Assembly (NCBI GenBank): GCA_016719635.1
Contig: JADJYT010000002.1
Coordinates: 434,001-498,000 of the forward strand
Length of the DNA stretch: 64,000 bases
From: Sphingobacteriales bacterium
Lineage (GTDB): Bacteria; Bacteroidota; Bacteroidia; Chitinophagales; JADIYW01
Direction: 5' to 3'
Shown: positions 35,969-45,700 of the stretch, piece after piece
How positions within the stretch are numbered: the first letter of the stretch is position 1
Layout: the number at the start of each line of letters is the position of its first letter
Translations under genes and position numbers: made by a program
The notes under the pieces: generated by a model
Seen by the model: the letters and a program-made list of their open reading frames with translations, nothing else
Databases searched by the model: none
Told to the model about the DNA's origin: nothing

Positions 35969-37012
35969 TCAGGGTGCCGGATTGGGAAATTCCAGGTGTA
36001 TTTTTTCAATCTCCTTTAACACCTCTTCCGGCAATGTAACATGTATGCTGTCCGTATTTTCTTTAAGCTGAGCCATGGATGTCGCACCAATAATATTCGC
36101 CGTTAAAAACTTTCTGGAATTAATGAACGCCAAAGCCATTTGCGGAAATGAAAGCTGATGATCGGCTGCAAGTTGTGCATATCGTTCCACCGCTTTCATG
36201 GTATTCGGATGCGCATACCTCGAGAAATAATTCGGCCACAAGGTAAAACGCGCCCCATCCGGCCTGGTGCCTTTTAGGTATTTATTGGAGAGTAACCCGC
36301 CTGCCAGTGGTGAATAGGCCAGCAAACCTATGTTCTCCCGAATGGATATTTCGGACAGACCTATTTCAAATGTACGATTCACGAGGTTATACGGGTTCTG
36401 GATGGTGATGATTTTGGGAAGCTGTTCTTTTTCTGCGATACGAAGGTATTGCATGGTTCCCCAGGGAGTTTCATTGGAAATACCGATATACCTTATTTTT
36501 CCCTGCAGAATGAAATTCTGCAAAATATGCAACGTCTCTCTGAAATCGGTAACTGGGTCATCTGATTTGTGTTCATATCCCAAAGTACCGAAATAATTAG
36601 TTGGCCTTTCCGGCCAGTGCAGCTGATACAAATCGATGTAATCGGTTTGCAAACGTTTCAGGCTGTCATTCAGCGCTCTGGTGATATTTTCTTTATTGAA
36701 TTTCGGTCCCAATCCAATATGCGGCAATCCTGCACTTGGCCCCGCCACTTTGGACGCAATGATTAGGTCGTCGCGCTTTTGTCGTTTTTTGAGCCACGTG
36801 CCTATTATCCGTTCCGTTGAGCCTTGTGTATCCGCTTTAGAAGGCACCGAATACATTTCAGCGGTATCAATAAAATTGATCTGTTGTTCAACAGCGTAAT
36901 CCAATTGCTCGTGTGCTTCCGTTTCTGTATTTTGTTCTCCCCAGGTCATTGTACCGAGGCAGATCTTACTCACTTTGATATCGGTATCCGGTAACAGGTT
37001 GAATTGCATCAT
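35969..37012 (-). CDS. Aldo/keto reductase, Tas-like
   Basis: 347 residues. It begins MMQFNLLPDTDIKVSKICLGTMTWGEQNTE and has the AKR catalytic tetrad region NFIDTAEMY (Asp, Tyr), the Lys of LIIASKVAG and the His of YQLHWPERPTNYFG. The NADPH-binding end is ILGATSMAQLKENTDSI-like (IIGATSMAQLKENTDSIHV). The Tas-type insertion (PSKADTQGSTERIIG) and the GTMTWGEQN motif point to the Tas subgroup of NADP(H)-dependent AKRs. The physiological substrate is unknown. It stands alone, downstream of the sdh operon on the same strand. Confidence 0.9.
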   Translation of the reverse strand: MMQFNLLPDTDIKVSKICLGTMTWGEQNTETEAHEQLDYAVEQQINFIDTAEMYSVPSKADTQGSTERIIGTWLKKRQKRDDLIIASKVAGPSAGLPHIGLGPKFNKENITRALNDSLKRLQTDYIDLYQLHWPERPTNYFGTLGYEHKSDDPVTDFRETLHILQNFILQGKIRYIGISNETPWGTMQYLRIAEKEQLPKIITIQNPYNLVNRTFEIGLSEISIRENIGLLAYSPLAGGLLSNKYLKGTRPDGARFTLWPNYFSRYAHPNTMKAVERYAQLAADHQLSFPQMALAFINSRKFLTANIIGATSMAQLKENTDSIHVTLPEEVLKEIEKIHLEFPNPAP

Positions 37013-37059
37013 TTCATTTTTACAAGTATAGGAATTTTTAGTCTAATGAACAGAAAATA

Positions 37060-37091
37060 AAAAACCTTCAACGAGTAACATTGAAGGTTTC
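37060..37091 (-). terminator. Terminator of the sdhCAB operon
   Basis: AACCTTCAATGTTACTCGTT GAAGGTT on the minus strand has a 9-bp stem and is followed by TTTTTTATTTT. It lies about 26 nt downstream of sdhB. Confidence 0.75.
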
Positions 37092-37116
37092 TGAAAGTTG
37101 TGATTCGGATTATATC

Positions 37117-37914
37117 TTAATCTTCTGACACGATACTGGCAGAAATAAATTCCCTGTTAAGCCGCGCAATATTTTCCAGAGAAATCTCTTTTGGGCATTC
37201 CGCTTCGCAGGCACCTGTATTGGTACAGCTGCCAAAATCCTCCTTATCCATTTGTGCAATCATATTGAGGGCACGACTATGACGTTCCGGATGCCCCTGC
37301 GGCAGTAATGCCAACTGGGATACTTTAGCCGAAACGAACAACATCGCCGATGAGTTTTTACAGGCAGCCACGCAGGCGCCGCAACCGATACAGGCAGCTG
37401 CCGCAAATGCTTTGTCAGCCTTATCTTTCTCCACAGGAATGGCATTCGCATCCACTGCATTTCCCGTATTCACCGAAATATAGCCGCCCGCCTGAATGAT
37501 TCTGTCGAATGCTGCACGGTCGACTACTAAATCTTTGATAACCGGAAAGGCTTTTGCTCTCCACGGTTCCACCACTATCGTATCGCCGTCTTTAAAGGCA
37601 CGCATGTGTAACTGACACGTGGTGGTGCCATGCCATGGCCCATGCGGGCGACCATTGATATACATAGAGCACATACCGCAGATACCTTCACGGCAGTCAT
37701 GGTCAAAAGCAATCGGTTCTTTATTCTCCGCGACCAATTGTTCATTTAATACATCAAACATCTCCAGGAACGACATTTCAGACGAAATGTTTTTTACCTG
37801 ATAGGTTTCCAGGCCACCTTTGTCCTCTTTATTTTTTTGTCTCCACACTTTTAAAGTGAGGTTCATGTTGTAATGCTGCATATTGATTTCAGTTTGTAAT
37901 TTTATAATCAGCAA
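37117..37914 (-). CDS. sdhB: Succinate dehydrogenase/fumarate reductase iron-sulfur subunit
   Basis: 265 residues. The 2Fe-2S cysteines are in FDHDCREGICGMCSMYINGR with a distal Cys in TTTCQLHMRAF. The 4Fe-4S and 3Fe-4S cysteines are in CIGCGACVAACKNSSAML, and CTNTGACEAECPKEI. The form is the Bacteroidota/epsilon-type B subunit. The probable start may be the internal Met at residue 12 (MQHYNMNLTLKVWRQ), since the first 11 residues are untypical. It is the last gene of sdhCAB, 23 bp after sdhA. Confidence 0.93.
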   Translation of the reverse strand: MLIIKLQTEINMQHYNMNLTLKVWRQKNKEDKGGLETYQVKNISSEMSFLEMFDVLNEQLVAENKEPIAFDHDCREGICGMCSMYINGRPHGPWHGTTTCQLHMRAFKDGDTIVVEPWRAKAFPVIKDLVVDRAAFDRIIQAGGYISVNTGNAVDANAIPVEKDKADKAFAAAACIGCGACVAACKNSSAMLFVSAKVSQLALLPQGHPERHSRALNMIAQMDKEDFGSCTNTGACEAECPKEISLENIARLNREFISASIVSED

Positions 37915-37937
37915 TAGCCAATTATTCTAATCCTATT

Positions 37938-39917
37938 CTATTTATAACTTCTTGCTGCTATTTTAATGTTTTCGTATACCAGTTCTTCCTTTTGTAAATT
38001 CCAGTTGCTCTCTCCGGCAAATTCCCAGGCTGCCACATACTTGTAGTTTTCGTCATCCCGCAATGCCTCCCCTTCTTCTGTCTGTGATTCTTCACGGAAG
38101 TGACCGCCGCAGGATTCATTTCTGTTCAATGCATCTTTGCACATCAACTCTCCCAACTCGATAAAATCAGCCACACGACCTGCTTTATCCAATTCAGGGT
38201 TGAATTCCTCCACACTTCCCGGTATTCTGACATCACTCCAGAATTCTTTTTTCAATGCCTGTATCTCTTCAATCGCTTCCTGCAATCCCTTTGCATTTCT
38301 TGCCATACCACATTTTTCCCACATGATTTTACCCAGACGCTTATGAAAACTTTCCACGGATTTAGTTCCTTTGATATTCATCAGCATATGGATTCTGTCA
38401 GCGGTGGCTTTTTCCGCTTCTAAAAACTCTGGGCTATCTGTTGGAATAGGTTTAACGGCAATTTCATCTGCCAGGTAATTACCCATTGTATAAGGAATTA
38501 CAAAATAGCCGTCTGCCAATCCCTGCATCAGTGCTGAAGCACCCAAACGGTTGGCACCGTGGTCAGAGAAATTACATTCACCTAAAGCATACAAACCCTG
38601 AACGGATGTCATCAATTCATAATCTACCCACAAGCCACCCATGGTGTAGTGTACCGCAGGATAGATACGCATAGGCACTTCATATGGATTCTCGCCGGTG
38701 ATTTTCTCATACATGTCGAAAAGGTTACCGTATTCTTCTTTCACGACTTCCTTACCCAACTTCACTAAAGTCGCTTCATCGGGATTTTCAATACCTAACT
38801 TGGACGCTTCCGCACGGCCGTATTTATTGATTAAGTTGAATCTGAAATCAAGGTAAACGGCCTGTTTGGTCGTTCCTACCCCATATCCCGCATCACATCG
38901 TTCTTTAGCCGCACGGGATGCTACATCTCTCGGAACTAAGTTTCCAAAAGCCGGGTATCTTCTTTCAAGATAATAATCGCGTTCGTCTTCCGGAATTTCG
39001 TTTGGTTTACGGTTATCGTCTTTATTCTTCGGCACCCATATACGTCCGTCATTTCTCAAGGACTCTGACATCAGCGTTAGCTTGGACTGATGGTCGCCGG
39101 AAACCGGAATACAGGTGGGGTGAATCTGGGTAAAGCACGGATTACCGAAGAAGGCTCCTTTTTTATGCGCTTTCCAGGCTGCTGTAACATTAGAACCCAT
39201 CGCATTGGTGGACAGATAAAATACGTTTCCGTAACCGCCTGTACACAATAAGACGGCATGTCCGAAATGGCGCTCCAGTTTTCCGCTCACTAAATCTCTT
39301 GCTATGATTCCTCTAGCTTTGCCGTCTACCTTTACAATATCCAGCATTTCATGACGGACATATTGTTTTACATTACCCAATGCCACTTGTCTTTCGAGTG
39401 CAGAATAAGCACCTAACAATAACTGCTGGCCTGTTTGCCCAGCCGCATAAAAAGTACGTTTTACCTGTGTACCGCCAAATGAACGGTTATTCAATAAACC
39501 GCCATATTCACGGGCAAAAGGAACACCCTGAGCCACACATTGGTCAATGATGTTTACAGATACTTCCGCCAAACGGTGTACGTTTGCCTCACGGGCGCGA
39601 TAATCACCCCCTTTAATCGTATCATAAAATAACCGGTACACGGAGTCACCGTCATTTTGATAATTCTTGGCAGCATTGATACCGCCTTGTGCTGCGATAG
39701 AGTGCGCACGTCTCGGAGAATCCTGAAAGCAAAATACCTTCACCTTATAGCCAAGCTCTCCCAATGAAGCAGCCGCAGAAGCACCGGCTAAGCCTGTACC
39801 CACAATGATGATTTCGAGTTTACGCTTGTTGGCCGGATTGACAAGTTTGACATGACCTTTATAGTCTTCCCATTTTGTCTCTATATCTCCTGCCGGTATT
39901 TTTGAATTTAACGCCAT
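37938..39917 (-). CDS. sdhA: Succinate dehydrogenase/fumarate reductase flavoprotein subunit
   Basis: 659 residues. The FAD motif EIIIVGTGLAGASAAASLGELG is followed by the His that binds FAD covalently (RRAHSIAAQGGINAAKNYQND). The active-site loops are HPTCIPVSGDHQSKL and the capping-domain Arg in IYPAVHYTMGGLWVDYE. The end GECNFSDHGANRLGASALMQG is typical. It oxidises succinate to fumarate in the citric acid cycle (or the reverse under anaerobiosis) with SdhB and the b-type SdhC. Middle gene of the operon. Confidence 0.95.
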   Translation of the reverse strand: MALNSKIPAGDIETKWEDYKGHVKLVNPANKRKLEIIIVGTGLAGASAAASLGELGYKVKVFCFQDSPRRAHSIAAQGGINAAKNYQNDGDSVYRLFYDTIKGGDYRAREANVHRLAEVSVNIIDQCVAQGVPFAREYGGLLNNRSFGGTQVKRTFYAAGQTGQQLLLGAYSALERQVALGNVKQYVRHEMLDIVKVDGKARGIIARDLVSGKLERHFGHAVLLCTGGYGNVFYLSTNAMGSNVTAAWKAHKKGAFFGNPCFTQIHPTCIPVSGDHQSKLTLMSESLRNDGRIWVPKNKDDNRKPNEIPEDERDYYLERRYPAFGNLVPRDVASRAAKERCDAGYGVGTTKQAVYLDFRFNLINKYGRAEASKLGIENPDEATLVKLGKEVVKEEYGNLFDMYEKITGENPYEVPMRIYPAVHYTMGGLWVDYELMTSVQGLYALGECNFSDHGANRLGASALMQGLADGYFVIPYTMGNYLADEIAVKPIPTDSPEFLEAEKATADRIHMLMNIKGTKSVESFHKRLGKIMWEKCGMARNAKGLQEAIEEIQALKKEFWSDVRIPGSVEEFNPELDKAGRVADFIELGELMCKDALNRNESCGGHFREESQTEEGEALRDDENYKYVAAWEFAGESNWNLQKEELVYENIKIAARSYK

Positions 39918-39943
39918 TTTATCTTGAATTAAAATCGTTTGAA

Positions 39944-40612
39944 TTATTGTACAATCCCAAAAAATAATGCCACTGCAATCGCTGTAAACAGGCCTGGAAT
40001 GATGATAGAAAATGCCGTCCCCAGTGTTTTTATGATGGGTGTATATTTTTTATGGTTTAGCCCCAAAGTCTGGAATGCACTCTGGAAACCATGCAAGAGG
40101 TGATATCCTAAGGAAACGAAGCCCAATAAATAAGGTATTACAATATACCATTTCGTCAACGCTTCCTTTACTTCTTCAAATGGATTTTCTTCTTCGCCGG
40201 TTATATACAAGGCTTTTTTGGTATGCAGCCAGAAATCAGACATATGCAATACCAGGAAAATCAACAGCAACGTTCCCAGTAATGTCATGGAACGGCTGTA
40301 CCATTTGCTGTTTGCGCTGGCGGCAGATACGGCATATCCAACCGGGCGTTTTGATTTATTATCAAAATGCAGTTTCAAGGTCATGCTGATGTGTGCCAGT
40401 AAACCCAGTATCAGTACAATTTCCATGATGCGAATCACCCAGTTGTGTGACATGAAATACGCTGCCGTATTAAAGGTTTCCCCGCCATCATTCAATAAGA
40501 TGGTAGAATTGATGCCTGCGTGTACAACCAGAAAGCTGATAAGAAATAAACCTGTGAGACCGACTATGATTTTTTTGCCGATGGATGAACTTAAAAAATT
40601 TTCTTTTGCCAT
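39944..40612 (-). CDS. sdhC: Succinate dehydrogenase cytochrome b subunit (b558 family)
   Basis: 222 residues with five hydrophobic helices (such as KIIVGLTGLFLISFLVVHAG, WVIRIMEIVLILGLLAHISM, LLGTLLLIFLVLHMSDFWLH). Histidines in the helices (HAG, HISM, HMSDFW, YHLLHGFQSAFQTLG) are haem ligands. The single b558-type subunit with two haems is used by the B-type SQR/QFR of Bacteroidota, Bacillus and epsilon-proteobacteria. No SdhD is expected. First gene of the operon, 26 bp before sdhA. Confidence 0.93.
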   Translation of the reverse strand: MAKENFLSSSIGKKIIVGLTGLFLISFLVVHAGINSTILLNDGGETFNTAAYFMSHNWVIRIMEIVLILGLLAHISMTLKLHFDNKSKRPVGYAVSAASANSKWYSRSMTLLGTLLLIFLVLHMSDFWLHTKKALYITGEEENPFEEVKEALTKWYIVIPYLLGFVSLGYHLLHGFQSAFQTLGLNHKKYTPIIKTLGTAFSIIIPGLFTAIAVALFFGIVQ

Positions 40613-40638
40613 GATAGTATGATTTCAAAAAACCGTCG

Positions 40639-40646
40639 CAAAATTA
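40639..40646 (-). promoter_or_regulatory. Bacteroidota -7 promoter element before sdhC
   Basis: TAATTTTG on the minus strand matches TAnnTTTG. It is 26 nt before the sdhC ATG, giving a leader of about 20 nt. Confidence 0.4.
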
Positions 40647-40780
40647 ACAGTTAATGAGTGAAATATGTTTTGATGTGCATTAAATTTTTGCACATCTTTT
40701 GTTTAGAAAGATTCTAAATAAATAAACACAACAACAGCTAAGATTATTTACTGCCTATTATGCCGGAATGCAGGCCGTAC

Positions 40781-41044
40781 TTACTTGTGAGTATCAAGTA
40801 ATCCAGACACCAAATCAATGTATTTCTGCATGGCTTCTTCTTTGGACAAGCCGGCTTTGTCTTTCCAGGCATTCCACTTAAACTGTCCTTTGATATCGAA
40901 CATACCAGGTTTTGAGGTCGTATTGTCACCGTCTGTTGCCTGTTTAAAAAAGGCATATAAATCCAGTAACTGGGTGTCACTTGGTCGTTTGGTCAATGTT
41001 TTTACATCTAATTGTGCCTGTTCAAACTGATTATCTAAGCTCAT
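40781..41044 (-). CDS. Acyl-CoA-binding protein (ACBP)
   Basis: 87 residues, the exact ACBP size. The four-helix fold motif includes SDTQLLDLYAFFKQATDGD and the signature KWNAWKDKAGLSKEEAMQKYI, with the Tyr/Lys that bind CoA. ACBPs hold long-chain acyl-CoA esters in the cytoplasm; they are universal in eukaryotes and patchy in bacteria. It is transcribed toward, but separate from, sdhC (168 bp gap). Confidence 0.92.
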   Translation of the reverse strand: MSLDNQFEQAQLDVKTLTKRPSDTQLLDLYAFFKQATDGDNTTSKPGMFDIKGQFKWNAWKDKAGLSKEEAMQKYIDLVSGLLDTHK

Positions 41045-41162
41045 ATTTTTAATTTTGCTTAAATTTAGAAAATGATTTTGAGATTAGCCTCATAATTCAA
41101 CGGCTCTCTCTTCTTTTTTCAAATTTGAATCAGCCTGAAAAACTGACCCAAAATGTACTTTA

Positions 41163-42686
41163 ATGAAGAAATTCCAATTTGCCTTTTTAATCTGTATCCC
41201 ACTGATCTGGTTTTTTTTCAAACTATTGCCTGTTTATACTCATCCGGCAGACTGCTCCACGCCCAATTTCATGTATGCAGAGAATATCGAACAACTTAAA
41301 ATCTGGTGTTTTGATGCGGACAGCACCATTCGTTTCGACGACAGTTCGAACTTTCTGTATGTGGTAAGCATCTGGTTGCTGATACACTTCTTTCAGTTTA
41401 CCACCGTAAAGGCCGCAATGGCTATTTCTGCATTCAGTATGTTCACATCTGTTTATCTGCTGCACAGAACCATCGATTCCAGATTTTGGAACATACAATT
41501 GTTGGTGGTGGGTTTGTTGTTCATGAGCACACAAATATGGGCAGGTGTACTGGGAGATGAAATCATTTTCCAAGGCATGTTGTGGCTGCTGGTGATACAT
41601 TCCTTTTGGAAACACCGCTATATCGGTATGTTATTCTGGAGTTCAGTCAATATCATTGCAAGCCCGGATAACCTGTTCATTGTTCTGCCGCTTATCGTTG
41701 TCAGCTTTTGGGATATCCTTTTATTAAAAGAACGGGACAAAAGAAAATTTATCATTCGAAGGATACGCAGAACCATAACATTCTTCCTGTTCCCCATAAT
41801 TATATTTTACACGGACCGTTATTTGTACTTTGGAAAGATCCTTCCGTATAACTGGCTGCATCATTCAGTGGAAACAGACAGGTATTTCGGTTTCTTTAAC
41901 CTGGAAGCATTTAATGTTACCAAACATTATCTACGCTTCTATACCCTTCCTCTCCTTATTGGCATCGCCTTTTATTTTCTGAAAGAATTCAAAAGTCTGA
42001 ACATACGTTATTGGGCATTAGCCGTCTCTTTTTTATTTATTCCCATTATTTATAACTGCACATTTACACAGGATGAGAACCTGGGATACAAGAATATGTA
42101 CAGCATTTATCTCGGTTTAATTACACTGTCACTGCTGTTTATACGTGATTTCCGTTCGATTTCCCAGGCTGTAACAACAGCGGTATTCGTGCTCTTTTTC
42201 GGATTTAAATTTGCCTTCATATATTTCGAAAATACGTTACAGAGCGCCAACAACAACGAATATTATCTGGCGAACGATCTGGCAAAAGTCCACAATGGCA
42301 AAGTTATCCTCTATTATGATAATTTTATTCCCTGGCTGACGGAATGGCAAACTACATTCGCCAGCGGTAAACATACGAAATCAGGGGAAAAAATGACAAC
42401 CAAGGAACTAACGGCGTCCCTGGCAGACGTTATCATTACTGAAAACCAAGACGACATCCTACTGCTGAAAGAAAAATATGACCTTTTTAAGATTCCGAAG
42501 AATACACGTCAGTATCAGAGGGAAATTGCTCCGGATAATTCACTGGATAAATTCTTTTATAAGTATTCCCGGAAATCGAAACTCAATATAAATGACCGGT
42601 ATACCATGATGGTTTGGAAATTTGGCAACAATTACCAAGATATTAAGAAGATGCTGGAACAGCACGGTGGGAAGAAACTGGATTAA
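41163..42686 (+). CDS. Polytopic membrane protein of unknown function (GT-C-like topology)
   Basis: 507 residues. An N-terminal helix (FQFAFLICIPLIWFFFKLLPVY) is followed by a polar loop (ADCSTPNFMYAENIEQLKIW), about ten further hydrophobic segments and a soluble C-terminal domain of about 120 residues (from HNGKVILYYDNFIPW). The topology and acidic first loop recall GT-C glycosyltransferases, but no diagnostic motif was recognised. The C-terminal domain contains VIITENQDDILLLKEKYDLF, similar in style to the end of the membrane protein at 10516. Single gene with its own terminator. Confidence 0.6.
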   Translation: MKKFQFAFLICIPLIWFFFKLLPVYTHPADCSTPNFMYAENIEQLKIWCFDADSTIRFDDSSNFLYVVSIWLLIHFFQFTTVKAAMAISAFSMFTSVYLLHRTIDSRFWNIQLLVVGLLFMSTQIWAGVLGDEIIFQGMLWLLVIHSFWKHRYIGMLFWSSVNIIASPDNLFIVLPLIVVSFWDILLLKERDKRKFIIRRIRRTITFFLFPIIIFYTDRYLYFGKILPYNWLHHSVETDRYFGFFNLEAFNVTKHYLRFYTLPLLIGIAFYFLKEFKSLNIRYWALAVSFLFIPIIYNCTFTQDENLGYKNMYSIYLGLITLSLLFIRDFRSISQAVTTAVFVLFFGFKFAFIYFENTLQSANNNEYYLANDLAKVHNGKVILYYDNFIPWLTEWQTTFASGKHTKSGEKMTTKELTASLADVIITENQDDILLLKEKYDLFKIPKNTRQYQREIAPDNSLDKFFYKYSRKSKLNINDRYTMMVWKFGNNYQDIKKMLEQHGGKKLD

Positions 42687-42722
42687 TTTGAGTCGAATTT
42701 TTTCAAGTAAATTCCGTATAAA

Positions 42723-42751
42723 AAATAACCCCGCAAATGCGGGGTTATTTT
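42723..42751 (+). terminator. Bidirectional terminator
   Basis: AAATAACCCCGC-AAAT-GCGGGGTTATTTT is a near-perfect palindrome with A/T flanks between converging genes (membrane protein and the giant secreted protein). Confidence 0.8.
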
Positions 42752-42772
42752 AAATCACTGTATCTGCAATTA

Positions 42773-45700
42773 TTACTTAGTGAGCATAATTGGTTTTACA
42801 TAGTATTTACCTTCGGATGTCTCCAATCGGATGAAGTAGATACCTGCCGGTTGTTTACTTCCATTGAACTGATACTGATTTTCTTTGTTGGCGGTTACTG
42901 CGCCATCGAAAATTTTCTCAACTTCCTGCCCGACATTATTGTATACTGCCAATCGCAAAATTACATCTTTAGGGCTTGAAAAGCTTATCGTCGCATTATC
43001 ACTGAATGGATTTGGATAAGCTTTTATTTCCAATGCTGCTGATACCTGAAGAGCAGGCTGTGGTTTAACATCCGTTGCCTGTGAGTTCAGACGGAATATC
43101 GGTGCTCCGGAGTCAATGACACACGGACAGGCTGTATTTTCATACCAGTATGTATAATCACCGCCAACTACTTTCTTGGCGATAAACTTACCTGTCATTA
43201 CACTTGGAACAGACGCCGTTGCATTCTGAGTCTGTATATTGCCATTCGGTGCGAAGATGGTTGCCATAACAGCTGCTCCCTTATTGATGGTTACATTCCC
43301 ATTTACATGGAAAGTTACCTGCATGCCATCCGGATTAATTGTCGGGTTATCTCCTGCCGACATATCGTTCCTGATTCTCAATTTTGTACATGACTGTGCA
43401 AACCTAATTGTGGAATTCTTTTTCAACTCCAATCTGTCTGTCAGATTAAGTACAGATGCGCTCACAATCAACGTTGCATCATCCCCTATCACTATCTTAT
43501 GTTTTAAGGTATCGTCTACTCCAAGAACCATCGTTGTTCCGTTGGGGACATTTACATCCACATTGCTTGCATATGAGATATTTCCTTCAAAGGTAATGGT
43601 GGTAGCAGATGCCACACCATATACTGTGTCTGATGCCGTTCCTCCTCCGCTAAGCGTAATAATAGGCGCAATCACAAACGCATCGTCGTCATAAACACTT
43701 GAACTTTCCACCGTCGCCTTTCCGCTTGGTTTCGTAATTCCGATGGAGCCGCTGAATACGGTATCAAATTTACCGATATTTATCTCATCACTGGCAAGTA
43801 TGGTAAATGTTGATACGATAATATCACCACTCACTATTGCTGTTGCTCCGGAATTATCTGTCACTGTCACGCTGTACGTTCCAGGTGCAAGATTACTGAT
43901 AGTCTGTCCTGTCTGACCATTACTCCACAAGTAGCTATATGGTCCCGTTCCACCAGTTGCCATAGCCGTTAAAGAGCCATTGCTCTCTCCGTCGCAGCTC
44001 ACATCCGTAGAAGCTATCATCCTTGCAAACAGGCCGGATGCAACAGAACAGCTGCCGCATTGTGTATTGGCATTCCAGTCCGTGTATTCTCCTTTTTCAA
44101 TTTTTTTCGCAATAAACAAACCGGTCATGGTGGTGCGATTCGTAGATTTCCCCTTCACTTTTATATGTTCATCTTTTGCATAGAGTGTTGCGAGCACCTT
44201 GGAACCTTCCTGAATATCCACATGTTTTTGCGCGAAGACTGTTACCCCTAAACCATCCGGATTGAAGCGTGAATTTCTCTTCAGGTGTAAATGTTCTTTC
44301 AGCCTGACTTTCGTACATTGCATAAATTTAATCACTGCAAACTCCTTCGTCTCCAACTTTCTGATATTTACCACAGGCTGTGTAAAAATCACCACACCTG
44401 CCTTTTCAATCTTAATCTCATTGTAGATAGTATCTGTTAAAATCACGGTTTGTCCTGCATTCACCCTGATATTATTATTGCTGGAATAAGGATTTGTTTC
44501 AAAAGCAGGTATCGGAGCTGAAGCAACCGTATGAATTTGTGTGGTTGCAACCCCTCCGCTGTTAACATCAATATTCACAGCCTGTACAAAAGTGCCCGGT
44601 GCAGTTACAGTAGTATACTCCTCAATTTCTGCTTTACCGGTCAAGGTAGTGATACCAATTCCTCCACTTTGTACATTGCTGTGATGTAAGTGGACTTCCT
44701 CGCTGGCTAACATGACATAATTATAGAGTGAGCCGCCCGTCACTGTAACTGTTGATGAACAGGTTGATGTATTTCCATTCACATCTGTTACCGTAAGTAT
44801 GATAGTGTTTGCACCGGTATTGCTGCAATTGAAAGATGCCTGGGATATACTTTTTGAAGTTATGCCGCATGCATCTGAAGAACCGTTATTAATATCTGTT
44901 GCCTTTATGGAAACATATCCGGTAGAATCCAGTGATACGGTAAGATCCTTACATATTGCCGTAGGCGGAACTGCATCTACTACGGTAACGGTTGCACTAC
45001 AGGTAGCTGTATTTCCATTTGCATCTGTAACAGTCAGTATTACCGTATTTCCTGAACCGGATAAACCTTCATGATTTGTTATTCCGTGTACTCCGGATGT
45101 ACAATTAAATGCAGTCTGGTTCAGGGATAATCCTGTTATGCCGCAGGCATCGGATGAACCGTTGTTTACCTGAGCCGGCGTTATACCTCCATTGCCGCTG
45201 GCATCTAAATATACGGTCACATCCTGACAAACAGCTATTGGTGCGGTGTTATCTATAGCTGCTAAAATGGTTGCACTTGCTGAAGCGGTACATCCATTTG
45301 CATCTGTCACTGAAAAATTATAGGTTCCCGGATTAAGATCAGTTGTAGTGTCTCCGCCAAAAGTATATGTTCCGGAACCACCTGTAACTGTTAATGCAAC
45401 ACTTCCTTTACCTCCGGGGCAAACAGGATGAGTGGGAGTAGCTGTTAGTACCAGATCACAAGGAGCGGTACACGCTGAAGTAGTTTGAAACCCTGGCGTA
45501 TTTATTTCTGAATCCGTTCCATTCACCAACCATGGCAGGTATGTCACAAAGCTGTTTGTTTTATAATTGACAACTGCCGTGTCGGTTGATCCCCACCAGT
45601 TACAGGTAGCCGTAACGATGCCTCCCGCTGATCCATAAACCACCCTGGGTGTACCACCCAAAATACTGTTGTGGTACAGAACGTTTCCTGTCTTGGCCGA

